Translations under genes and position numbers: made by a program
The notes under the pieces: model-generated
Database searches by the model: none
Seen by the model: only the letters and a program-made list of their open reading frames with translations
What the model was told of the DNA's origin: nothing
NCBI GenBank assembly: GCA_964549975.1
Contig: CAZJWM010000069.1
Location: 1 to 11,947 of the forward strand
Direction of reading: 5' to 3'
DNA: 11,947 nucleotides
Source of the DNA: UBA3263 sp964549975
GTDB taxonomy: Bacteria > Bacteroidota > Bacteroidia > Bacteroidales > Muribaculaceae
In this document: positions 1-5,814 of the stretch, piece by piece
Position numbering within the stretch: position 1 is the stretch's first letter
Layout: each line of letters starts with the position of its first letter

Positions 1-239
1 ACTGCCCCGGCTGCGGCTCCCTGCGCGCCCTCCACGCGCTGCTCCACGGCCGAGAGGGCGACGCCCTGCAGCTCAACCCCGCGCTGGCCGTGGCAATTCC
101 TGCTGTGGCCTTTTTCGCCCCGGCCCGGCTCTATCCACCCTCGAGCCTTGCCCACCGCGTGGCCTACAGCCCGCTCACGCCCCGCGTGATCCTGGTGGCT
201 GTGGTGGCCTGGTGGATAGGTCGAAACCTCTTTCTCTAA
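1..239 (+). CDS. DUF2752 family membrane protein, 3' part only
   Basis: Seen: an open frame runs in from the left edge (first full codon at base 3) and stops with TAA at 237-239, giving 78 visible residues. It begins with CPGCGSLRALHALLHGREGD and continues with an NPALAVA stretch. The CPxCG...RA...LLHG...NP pattern is the signature of the DUF2752 family. Two hydrophobic stretches follow, around visible residues 30-45 and a C-terminal one (VILVAVVAWWIG) ending at the stop. Known: DUF2752 proteins are small membrane proteins of unknown function, usually a little over 100 residues, so probably only the first N-terminal segment is missing. Context: the TM2-domain gene begins 15 bases after the stop on the same strand, which suggests co-transcription, a pairing I recall as common in Bacteroidales. 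The paired cysteines could bind metal or form a disulphide, but this is unproven. Confidence 0.85.
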   Translation, partial: CPGCGSLRALHALLHGREGDALQLNPALAVAIPAVAFFAPARLYPPSSLAHRVAYSPLTPRVILVAVVAWWIGRNLFL

Positions 240-254
240 ATCATCAAAAAAATC

Positions 255-674
255 ATGTGGTATATCACCTACAACGCCCAAACCATCGGCCCGATGACGG
301 CCGAACAACTTCCGGCCTACGGCCTGACACCCACCTCCATGGTGCAAAAAGCGGGAACCAACCAATGGCTCCCCGCCTACCGATTCCCCGAACTGATGCA
401 GCTGATGCAGAGCCGCGGCATGGCCGCCACCGGCCTCACCGGCAAAGACCACGTAGTGGCCGGAGTTCTCGCCCTGATTCTGGGCGGCTTTGGCGTGCAC
501 TACTTCTACATGGGCAAAACCACTGCCGGATTCCTCACGATACTGCTCACGCTGGTGACCTGCTCCGTGTGGGAGCTGGTGATTCTGGTGCAAGCCATCA
601 TGATGCTCTGCATGAGCCAGACAGAATTCGAGCAAAAATACGTCCTCACCCCCGCCACCTTCCCCCTCTTCTGA
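255..674 (+). CDS. GYF_2-TM2 domain membrane protein
   Basis: Seen: 139 residues. Residues 1-47 match the GYF_2 (DUF4339) fold: a start of MWYITYNAQTIGP, a Gly-Pro pair, an EQLPAYGL helix, and NQWLPAYRFPEL closing the domain. A polar linker leads to residues 65-118, a TM2 domain: a first helix (VVAGVLALILGGFGVHYFYMGK), the charged turn GKTTAG, and a second helix (FLTILLTLVTCSVWELVILVQAIMML). The GGFGVHYFYMGK motif is typical of TM2 proteins. Known: GYF_2 domains probably bind peptides and TM2 is a two-helix membrane module; the biochemical role of this combination is not established. The start at 255 keeps the GYF_2 domain whole and lies 15 bases after the DUF2752 stop, so the two genes probably share a transcript. 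Upstream of the start is A-rich sequence and no Shine-Dalgarno site, as is usual in Bacteroidota. Confidence 0.9.
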   Translation: MWYITYNAQTIGPMTAEQLPAYGLTPTSMVQKAGTNQWLPAYRFPELMQLMQSRGMAATGLTGKDHVVAGVLALILGGFGVHYFYMGKTTAGFLTILLTLVTCSVWELVILVQAIMMLCMSQTEFEQKYVLTPATFPLF

Positions 675-677
675 CTG

Positions 678-746
678 CCGCTCCGGATCGGAGCCGAGCG
701 GTGGCCCGAAGCTGCACCTATCGGCGCAGCTGGGCGGGCGGCAGCT
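678..746 (+). repeat. GC-rich stem-loops after the TM2 gene, possible terminator
   Basis: Several short inverted repeats follow the TM2 stop. GCTCCG at 680-685 pairs with CGGAGC at 689-694 around a 3-base loop, and CCGCT at 678-682 could instead pair with AGCGG at 697-701. AGCTGC at 710-715 pairs with GCAGCT at 726-731, and GCAGCT recurs at 741-746. No T-tract follows any of them, so they are weak intrinsic terminators at best. They could end the DUF2752-TM2 transcript before the next gene's own promoter. No open frame here looks like a gene. Confidence 0.35.
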
Positions 747-806
747 CTGCGATGGGGACGCGGGCGCCGTTTCGGGCGGATTTGAGTATTATTTTGTGGG
801 GTAAAT

Positions 807-837
807 TTTGAATTCTGAAAAAGTTTTATCACCTTTG
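807..837 (+). promoter_or_regulatory. Bacteroidota-type promoter of the AAA-ATPase gene
   Basis: TTTG at 807-810 (-33 element) is followed, after 19 bases, by CACCTTTG at 830-837, which fits the -7 consensus TAnnTTTG except for the first base. The distance from box to ATG (862) is 24 bases, leaving a short leader. The AT-rich block is a sharp change from the GC-rich stretch just before it. Confidence 0.65.
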
Positions 838-861
838 CATTAATCAATTAAAGCTCAGACT

Positions 862-2415
862 ATGGAAGCGTTGAAAAATTTGCCCATCGGCGTACAAGAT
901 TTTGAGAGTTTGCGTAAAGACGGATATCTTTACGTCGATAAAACTGCGTTAGTATATCAGCTTGTGACAATAGGCAGGTATTACTTCTTGTCGCGTCCGC
1001 GCCGTTTCGGAAAGAGTATGCTCCTGTCAACGCTTCATGCCTATTTTTCCGGCAAGAAGGAACTCTTTGAAGGCTTGGCCATTGAGAAACTTGAAAAGGA
1101 TTGGACCTCCTATCCGGTGCTTCATCTCGATTTGAACACTTCTGAATACAAGACTGAGGATGACTTGCGAAACAAGCTTGATGTAGAACTTGATTTGTGG
1201 GAACAGATCTATGGAAAGAATGCTGTTGAAAAAACGTTAGGTACACGTTTTGAGGGCGTGATACGCCGCGCCTATGAAAAGACGGGCCAACGAGTTGTTA
1301 TACTCGTCGACGAATATGACAAACCCGTGCTTCAGGCAATTGAGGATGAGAAATTGCAAGACGCATTCCGTTCAATCTTGAAAGGCTTTTATGGCGCGCT
1401 CAAGAGCATGGATAGATGCATCAAATTTGCTTTCCTTACAGGCGTGACCAAGTTCAGTAAGGTTAGCGTTTTCAGCGACTTGAACAACCTTTACGACATC
1501 TCAATGGATGACCCGTACACTTCAGTATGTGGCATCACCGACGAAGAACTCGATACGGTTTTCGTGCCGTATATTCAACGACTGGCAGCCGCGATGCGTC
1601 GGCCTTATGATGAGGTGCGCGAAGTGCTCCGCGTGCAATATGACGGTTATCATTTCTGCGAAGATTCCGATGGGATTTACAATCCATTCAGCCTGTTGTG
1701 CACCTTCCAAAGCAACAAAATCAAAAACTATTGGTTTGAGACAGGCACGCCTTCATACCTCGTGCATCTATTAAAGAAATCGCATTGCAAGCTTGAGGAT
1801 ATGGCTTCGGCACAAGTGTCGGATAAAGCATTGCGCGGAATACAGGCCCAATCGTCCGACCCGATTTCCATGATATACCAAAGTGGATACTTGACGATTG
1901 TAGGCTATAATCCGACCTATAAACTTTACCAACTCGGCATACCAAATAAGGAAGTTGAAGATGGCTTTTATAACTACTTGCTCCCAAACTATGCCAATGT
2001 GAGCGAAAGCCAAACCGAGTTCTATATTGCAAACTTCGTTGAGGAAATAAAGGCAGGGAAGGTCGACGAATTTTTCAAACGTTTGTCATCGCTCTTTGCC
2101 GACACCCCTTATGAATTGGTGAAAGACCTTGAAAATCACTATCAAAACGTGCTTTTCATCGTCGCCAAGCTGATGGGCTTCTATGTCAAGGCTGAATATC
2201 ACACCTCCGAAGGTCGCATTGACCTTCTGCTGCAAACCCCCGACTGCATCTACGTGATGGAATTCAAGCTCAATGGCACCGCCGAAGAGGCCCTCGCCCA
2301 AATCAACGACAAAAACTACACTCTTCCCTTTGCTGCCGACGGCCGCAAACTCGTGAAAATCGGCGTCAACTTCTCGTCGACCACGCGCAACATCGAGCGC
2401 TGGATCGTAGAGTAA
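862..2415 (+). CDS. AAA-ATPase-like / PD-(D/E)XK nuclease-fold protein
   Basis: Seen: 517 residues. The N-terminus has LPIGVQDFESLRKDGYLYVD, characteristic of the AAA-ATPase-like family (PF09820). A Walker A-like loop RPRRFGKS lies at residues 45-52 and a Walker B strand ends in D150-E151 (LVDEYDKP). The C-terminal part has the PDDEXK_9/DUF1703 core: GRIDLLL with D454, and YVMEFKL with E467 and K469, giving a complete D...ExK set. Known: these proteins occur in many copies in Bacteroidota genomes; their role is not established, and a nucleic-acid-processing role in defence or mobile DNA is an inference. The length is normal and no key residue is lost. Context: it has its own promoter and a hairpin follows. 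The first about 1.3 kb is more AT-rich than neighbouring genes, whereas the last about 200 bases resemble them. A paralogue's end lies at 11880-11947 on the other strand. Confidence 0.93.
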   Translation: MEALKNLPIGVQDFESLRKDGYLYVDKTALVYQLVTIGRYYFLSRPRRFGKSMLLSTLHAYFSGKKELFEGLAIEKLEKDWTSYPVLHLDLNTSEYKTEDDLRNKLDVELDLWEQIYGKNAVEKTLGTRFEGVIRRAYEKTGQRVVILVDEYDKPVLQAIEDEKLQDAFRSILKGFYGALKSMDRCIKFAFLTGVTKFSKVSVFSDLNNLYDISMDDPYTSVCGITDEELDTVFVPYIQRLAAAMRRPYDEVREVLRVQYDGYHFCEDSDGIYNPFSLLCTFQSNKIKNYWFETGTPSYLVHLLKKSHCKLEDMASAQVSDKALRGIQAQSSDPISMIYQSGYLTIVGYNPTYKLYQLGIPNKEVEDGFYNYLLPNYANVSESQTEFYIANFVEEIKAGKVDEFFKRLSSLFADTPYELVKDLENHYQNVLFIVAKLMGFYVKAEYHTSEGRIDLLLQTPDCIYVMEFKLNGTAEEALAQINDKNYTLPFAADGRKLVKIGVNFSSTTRNIERWIVE

Positions 2416-2439
2416 AAGGCATTGTGTGCTGAACGCATA

Positions 2440-2476
2440 GCGACGCCCCGGGAGCCTCTCGCTCCCGGGGCGTCGC
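2440..2476 (+). terminator. Perfect 16-bp GC-rich hairpin after the AAA-ATPase gene
   Basis: GCGACGCCCCGGGAGC at 2440-2455 and its exact reverse complement at 2461-2476 enclose the 5-base loop CTCTC. The structure begins 25 bases after the stop at 2415. The bases after it (GCATTATTTGTGG) are only moderately T-rich, so this is a probable but not textbook intrinsic terminator. It separates the AAA-ATPase gene from the promoter of the secreted-protein gene. Confidence 0.7.
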
Positions 2477-2515
2477 GCATTATTTGTGGGGGAGGGAGCG
2501 GAATTGTCGGGATTT

Positions 2516-2529
2516 TTGCGTAAATTTGC
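2516..2529 (+). promoter_or_regulatory. Extended -7 promoter box of the secreted-protein gene
   Basis: TTGCGTAAATTTGC contains a perfect TAnnTTTG (TAAATTTG, 2521-2528), 26 bases before the ATG at 2555. No TTTG stands at the usual 19-21 bases upstream; the nearest TTG (2504-2506) is only 14 bases away. The same block, TTGCGTAACTTTGC, precedes the gene at 5323, suggesting an extended -7 element. Its position also rules out the in-frame ATG at 2486 as the start. Confidence 0.6.
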
Positions 2530-2554
2530 GGACAAATACCTAATCATATTGCGA

Positions 2555-4213
2555 ATGAATAAATTAGTTACTCCTGTTCTTGGAATTGCAGCTTTGCTTT
2601 CCGGCGGGGTGTCTGCTCAGGCAGCAGATAGTTACGTGAAGGGCGGTGTGCGCTTCACCCCTGTGTTTACCGAGGATTTTTCCAACTTCACCGAAGGCTC
2701 TGAGGCCAACCCCGGCGAAGACTACATCAACAATGCCGACGGCGAAATTGCCGACAGCTATTTCCACACGCCCAATTGGAGCGGCACCGGCGTCTACTCG
2801 GCCGGCGGCGTGGCCTATCTCGGCGCCTATCCCGACCCCGAGGATAACAGCACCATCTACACCGGCATGCTCTGCACTCCGGCCTTTTCCAACGCCACGA
2901 CTTTGCGCGTGACCATGCGCGCCCGCTCCTCGCAGAGCGCGGCCCTGAATGTGCAGGTGGCCGACGACTCCGACACCAACACCATGGACGGTTGGCAATT
3001 TTATCTCACCGAGGAGTGGCAAACCATTGAGATGGTGACCTTCTTCACCGGCGACAATCTGCGCCTCTACATCTACGCCAACTCCGACGAGAGCGACGCC
3101 TTCATCGACGACCTGACAGTGGAATATCTGGCAGCCGACGGCACTCCCGCCGTGATGCCCGCCACCGGCGTGAGCGACGAGGGCTTCACCCTGAACTGGA
3201 AACATACGTTTGACTACTACGACGTGGTGGGCTACGCTCATCACACGGCTCCCACCGACGGCCCCTACACGCTGATGAACGCCGACTTCACCGGCATCGA
3301 GAGCACCGGCACGATGCAGAAACCCGAACAAGACGAATATGGCGACCTCTATCCCGACCTCTCGCGCTGGAGCGACTATTGCGGCTGGACGCTGAAATAT
3401 CCTGTCTATATTCAGGGCGCCATCTGCCTGAACGGCTACTGGAGCGAGGAGGGCGACTATAGCGCCATCATCTCGCCCACACTCAACCTCTCGGCCAACG
3501 GCGGCAAAGTGCGCCTGAAGATGACTTCAAAGGGCATCACCAACGACTCCGAACATCAGGAACGCTTCAACGTGGTGCTCTATACGCTGAAAAACGGCGA
3601 ATGGTCGCGCGAATATGCCAAGGGCTTCGACGTCACCACCGATTGGGAGACCATGGAACTGGAACTCACCGGCGGCGGCGAGCAGTCGGTTATCCAAATC
3701 GTGTTTGGCGGCTACTACTATCTGGCGCTGCAAAATCTCGAAGTGACTCAGGAGCTGAGCATGGGCGACGAAATCACCATGCCGCTCTTCGTGGCCGAAT
3801 CGTTCTTCCCCGGCCAGGGCATCATGAACTGGGGCGACGGCGAGGATGAAGACGACGATGACGACTATCGCCGCGTGGCCGCTTCCGACGCCTCCAACAC
3901 CGACCAAGGCATTGCCTCAATCACCGTGGCCGCCGAGCAATTTGCCGGCGACGAATTCTCCTACCGCCTGCGCGGCTACAAGAGCTATGCCTACATGCCC
4001 GACGATTCCGACCCCTATCCCGTGACCAAATGGCTCAGCGGCTCGTGGACCGACCTGATTGACGTGACCGACGAAGCCGGTCTGCACACCGTCAGCGCCG
4101 CCACCACCGCCCCCGACGGCACCGTCTACGACCTGCAAGGCCGCCGTCTGCAAGGCGTGCCCACCGCTTCCGGCCTCTACATCGTTGGCGGCAAGAAAGT
4201 GGTCAAGAAATAA
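2555..4213 (+). CDS. Secreted protein with two lectin-like beta-sandwich regions and a Bacteroidales C-terminal tail
   Basis: Seen: 552 residues from the ATG at 2555. Residues 1-24 are a signal peptide (MNKLVTPVLGIAALLSGGVS then AQAA). The start at 2486 would bury this peptide and lies before the promoter. Residues about 35-190 (FTEDFSNFTEG..., NSTIYTGML, AFIDDLTVEY) resemble a choice-of-anchor-J/MAM-like jelly roll. A fibronectin-III-like half follows (ATGVSDEGFTLNW, about 200), then a second jelly-roll-like region (LMNADFTG about 238 to about 405), an acidic run (GEDEDDDDD near 428), and what looks like the other Fn3 half. The C-terminus, DGTVYDLQGRRLQGV...GLYIVGGKKVVKK, is the tail found on many exported Bacteroidales proteins, resembling type IX secretion sorting domains. 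Inference: a surface or extracellular glycan- or protein-binding protein without an evident catalytic domain. Its stop is one base from that of the convergent hydrolase gene. Confidence 0.85.
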   Translation: MNKLVTPVLGIAALLSGGVSAQAADSYVKGGVRFTPVFTEDFSNFTEGSEANPGEDYINNADGEIADSYFHTPNWSGTGVYSAGGVAYLGAYPDPEDNSTIYTGMLCTPAFSNATTLRVTMRARSSQSAALNVQVADDSDTNTMDGWQFYLTEEWQTIEMVTFFTGDNLRLYIYANSDESDAFIDDLTVEYLAADGTPAVMPATGVSDEGFTLNWKHTFDYYDVVGYAHHTAPTDGPYTLMNADFTGIESTGTMQKPEQDEYGDLYPDLSRWSDYCGWTLKYPVYIQGAICLNGYWSEEGDYSAIISPTLNLSANGGKVRLKMTSKGITNDSEHQERFNVVLYTLKNGEWSREYAKGFDVTTDWETMELELTGGGEQSVIQIVFGGYYYLALQNLEVTQELSMGDEITMPLFVAESFFPGQGIMNWGDGEDEDDDDDYRRVAASDASNTDQGIASITVAAEQFAGDEFSYRLRGYKSYAYMPDDSDPYPVTKWLSGSWTDLIDVTDEAGLHTVSAATTAPDGTVYDLQGRRLQGVPTASGLYIVGGKKVVKK

Positions 4214-4214
4214 A

Positions 4215-5261
4215 TCATTCACTTAATCTGAAGACGGGGCGAAAATCGGCCACCTGCCGCAGCTGCGGCGTGAGGTCGCCGCTCTGACTCCCGTCGGCAG
4301 TTAATGTCACCGTTTGTTGCGGCGAGCCGGCCTCCAGGTCAGCTCGCCGCAAGTCTATCCACACGGCTGATGGGCTCTGCGTGAGCCGGAAATAGTAGAC
4401 CATGCGGCGCTGGTCCATCAGCGAGAGCCATTGCGTGGTGGAGATTTCCGGCTGGCCCTCCACAGCTATGCCCATGGGCACGGCGCAGTTGCGCACCACG
4501 GCGGCCGTGGCGGCCAGGGCGCGGCTGTGGCTCAGCGTGTCGGGCAGCAGTGAGCGATAGAATTCGGCGCGCACAAAGCGGTCGGAGCTGCGAGCCGTGC
4601 CCGGGAGCATATTCATCCCACCCACGCTCTGCCAGTAGGCGCACACGGCCATCTGCCGGTCGAGAGTGGGGGCATTGGTGAGCACGCCGTATTCGCGGCC
4701 GTGATAGAGGCAGAGGCGGCCGTCGACGTATTCCACCACGGCCGAAACGCCCAGCGAGTCGGTCATGGCCAGATGGATGGTGGTGGCCGAGCCGTCGGCC
4801 ATGGCCGGGGCATCGAGGTGGAATTCGTCGCGACTCAGTGCGGCCACGGCCTCGGCGGTGGTGGCGAAATTGTCGAGAAGATAGAGGGCCCACACCGACG
4901 AGCTCATCACTCGGCGATGTTCGCTGCCGGAGGGCAGCGTGTAGCGTGCGCCGGGCTGATAGAGGATGTTGACGGCCAGGCCGCGCTCGTTGAGCCCTTC
5001 GCTCACGCCCATGTCGTAGCCGATGGCCACGATGGAGCCATAGCGGGCACGCCAGTGCAGCGCCAGCGAGTCTACGTCGAAGCTCCTGCCCGGCCGACCG
5101 CGCGGCATCACGCGCAGCGACGTGGGGATGGGGGTGCGCCAGTCGAGGGTGCGCCCCGTGGCCACGCAGTTTTGGCCCGCGTAGACCACTCGCGTGCAGG
5201 GCCGGGCCTCCGCGAGGCCTGCCGCCGCCAAAGTCAGAAGAGAGAAGATGAGTGTTTTCAT
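4215..5261 (-). CDS. Secreted linear amide C-N hydrolase, bile salt hydrolase/penicillin V acylase family
   Basis: Seen: 348 residues. A signal peptide (MKTLIFSLLTLAAAGLAEA) is followed by RPC; C22 fits the family's catalytic N-terminal cysteine. GRTLDW supplies R37 and D40, EGLNERGLAVNILY supplies N91 and N98, VLTNAPTLDRQ supplies N196, and SSDRFVRAEFY fits the conserved C-terminal arginine region. These match the cysteine, arginine, aspartate and asparagine set of choloylglycine hydrolases (PF02275), and the length is right for an exported Gram-negative member. Known: these Ntn hydrolases cleave amide bonds of conjugated bile acids, penicillin V or acyl-homoserine lactones; sequence alone does not fix the substrate. 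The protein is probably periplasmic. Proline before C22 argues against a lipobox, so a further cut must expose the cysteine. It ends one base from the convergent secreted-protein gene and is divergent from the gene at 5323. No convincing -7 box was found upstream. Confidence 0.9.
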   Translation of the reverse strand: MKTLIFSLLTLAAAGLAEARPCTRVVYAGQNCVATGRTLDWRTPIPTSLRVMPRGRPGRSFDVDSLALHWRARYGSIVAIGYDMGVSEGLNERGLAVNILYQPGARYTLPSGSEHRRVMSSSVWALYLLDNFATTAEAVAALSRDEFHLDAPAMADGSATTIHLAMTDSLGVSAVVEYVDGRLCLYHGREYGVLTNAPTLDRQMAVCAYWQSVGGMNMLPGTARSSDRFVRAEFYRSLLPDTLSHSRALAATAAVVRNCAVPMGIAVEGQPEISTTQWLSLMDQRRMVYYFRLTQSPSAVWIDLRRADLEAGSPQQTVTLTADGSQSGDLTPQLRQVADFRPVFRLSE

Positions 5262-5304
5262 GCAGCGATTTTTTTCTGCTGAAACGCTCAGAGAGCCGAA
5301 AAAG

Positions 5305-5318
5305 TTGCGTAACTTTGC
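5305..5318 (+). promoter_or_regulatory. Extended -7 box in the divergent intergenic region
   Basis: TTGCGTAACTTTGC includes TAACTTTG at 5310-5317, a perfect TAnnTTTG, and differs at one base from the block at 2516-2529. No TTTG lies 19-21 bases upstream. It overlaps a 16-base palindrome, AAAGTT-gcgt-AACTTT (5301-5316), that could also be an operator between the divergent hydrolase and membrane-protein genes. The box ends only 5 bases before the ATG at 5323. Confidence 0.5.
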
Positions 5319-5322
5319 AGAA

Positions 5323-5814
5323 ATGACACCTCAGTCCACCTACATCACCGAGCCCCATCGTGTGGCCACCGCTGCCTATATGCGCGCCGTGGCCTGGGAG
5401 TGGATTGGCTCATGGTGGTGGCTGGCGGCGCTGCCTGTGGTGGCCACGGTCGTGGCGTTGGCCATGGGGAGTTTGCTCTGGTCGGTGGCGGGCTTCGTGG
5501 TGATATGTCTGGTGATGCCTCTGTTGGCCATGATGCTCTATTTCCGCTATGCGCTCACCGAGGAATCGGCGGCGCTGGTGCGGTTCCACCGCGTGGTCTT
5601 TACGCCTGGAGAGGGCCTCGTCATCGAGGCCGTGGCCGAAGAAGACGATGAGCATCCGCGGGCCTACGCGCCGTTGCGCGTGGCCTGGGAGGATATTTCC
5701 CGTGTGGATTTGGGCGAAAACGTGGCCATTTGGCGCGATTGCGCGCCCTATCGGCCTATCATCATCCCCAAGGCGTTGCTCTCCGAGGAGATTGTCAGGC
5801 TCTTGGCAGAGTGA
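5323..5814 (+). CDS. Small two-helix inner-membrane protein of unknown function
   Basis: Not recognised beyond its topology. Seen: 163 residues from the ATG at 5323. After about 25 polar residues come two transmembrane helices, about 29-48 (WWWLAALPVVATVVALAMG) and about 52-75 (WSVAGFVVICLVMPLLAMML). A soluble C-terminal domain of about 85 residues follows (RYALTEESAALVRFHRVVFT ... WEDISRVDLGENVAIWRDC). Two membrane helices followed by a small beta-rich domain recall YcxB-like proteins, which is only a suggestion. Start choice: a longer frame exists upstream, but the -7 box at 5310-5317 makes starts before it unlikely. The ATG at 5323 would give an almost leaderless message, and the ATG at 5380 is the alternative, still upstream of the first helix. 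The 3' end overlaps the convergent sensor-kinase gene by 20 bases, so the two transcripts are antisense at their ends. Confidence 0.75.
   Translation: MTPQSTYITEPHRVATAAYMRAVAWEWIGSWWWLAALPVVATVVALAMGSLLWSVAGFVVICLVMPLLAMMLYFRYALTEESAALVRFHRVVFTPGEGLVIEAVAEEDDEHPRAYAPLRVAWEDISRVDLGENVAIWRDCAPYRPIIIPKALLSEEIVRLLAE

Noticed and set aside
212..811. A 199-residue plus-strand frame overlapping the TM2 gene
   Set aside because: The translation is His/Arg/Pro-rich; the frame from 255 encodes clear GYF_2 and TM2 domains.
862..2415. A transposase or insertion sequence
   Set aside because: No terminal inverted repeats or target duplications were seen around the gene, and its domains are an AAA-ATPase with a PDDEXK fold, not a DDE or tyrosine transposase.
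2564..3331. A 255-residue minus-strand frame opposite the secreted-protein gene
   Set aside because: It is a low-complexity Gly/Val/His-rich translation produced by the GC-rich codons of the real gene, with no start context or motif.
4339..5358. A 339-residue open frame on the minus strand overlapping the hydrolase gene
   Set aside because: It is Arg/Pro/His-rich with no recognisable domain, and it shadows the hydrolase frame, which has a signal peptide and a complete active site.
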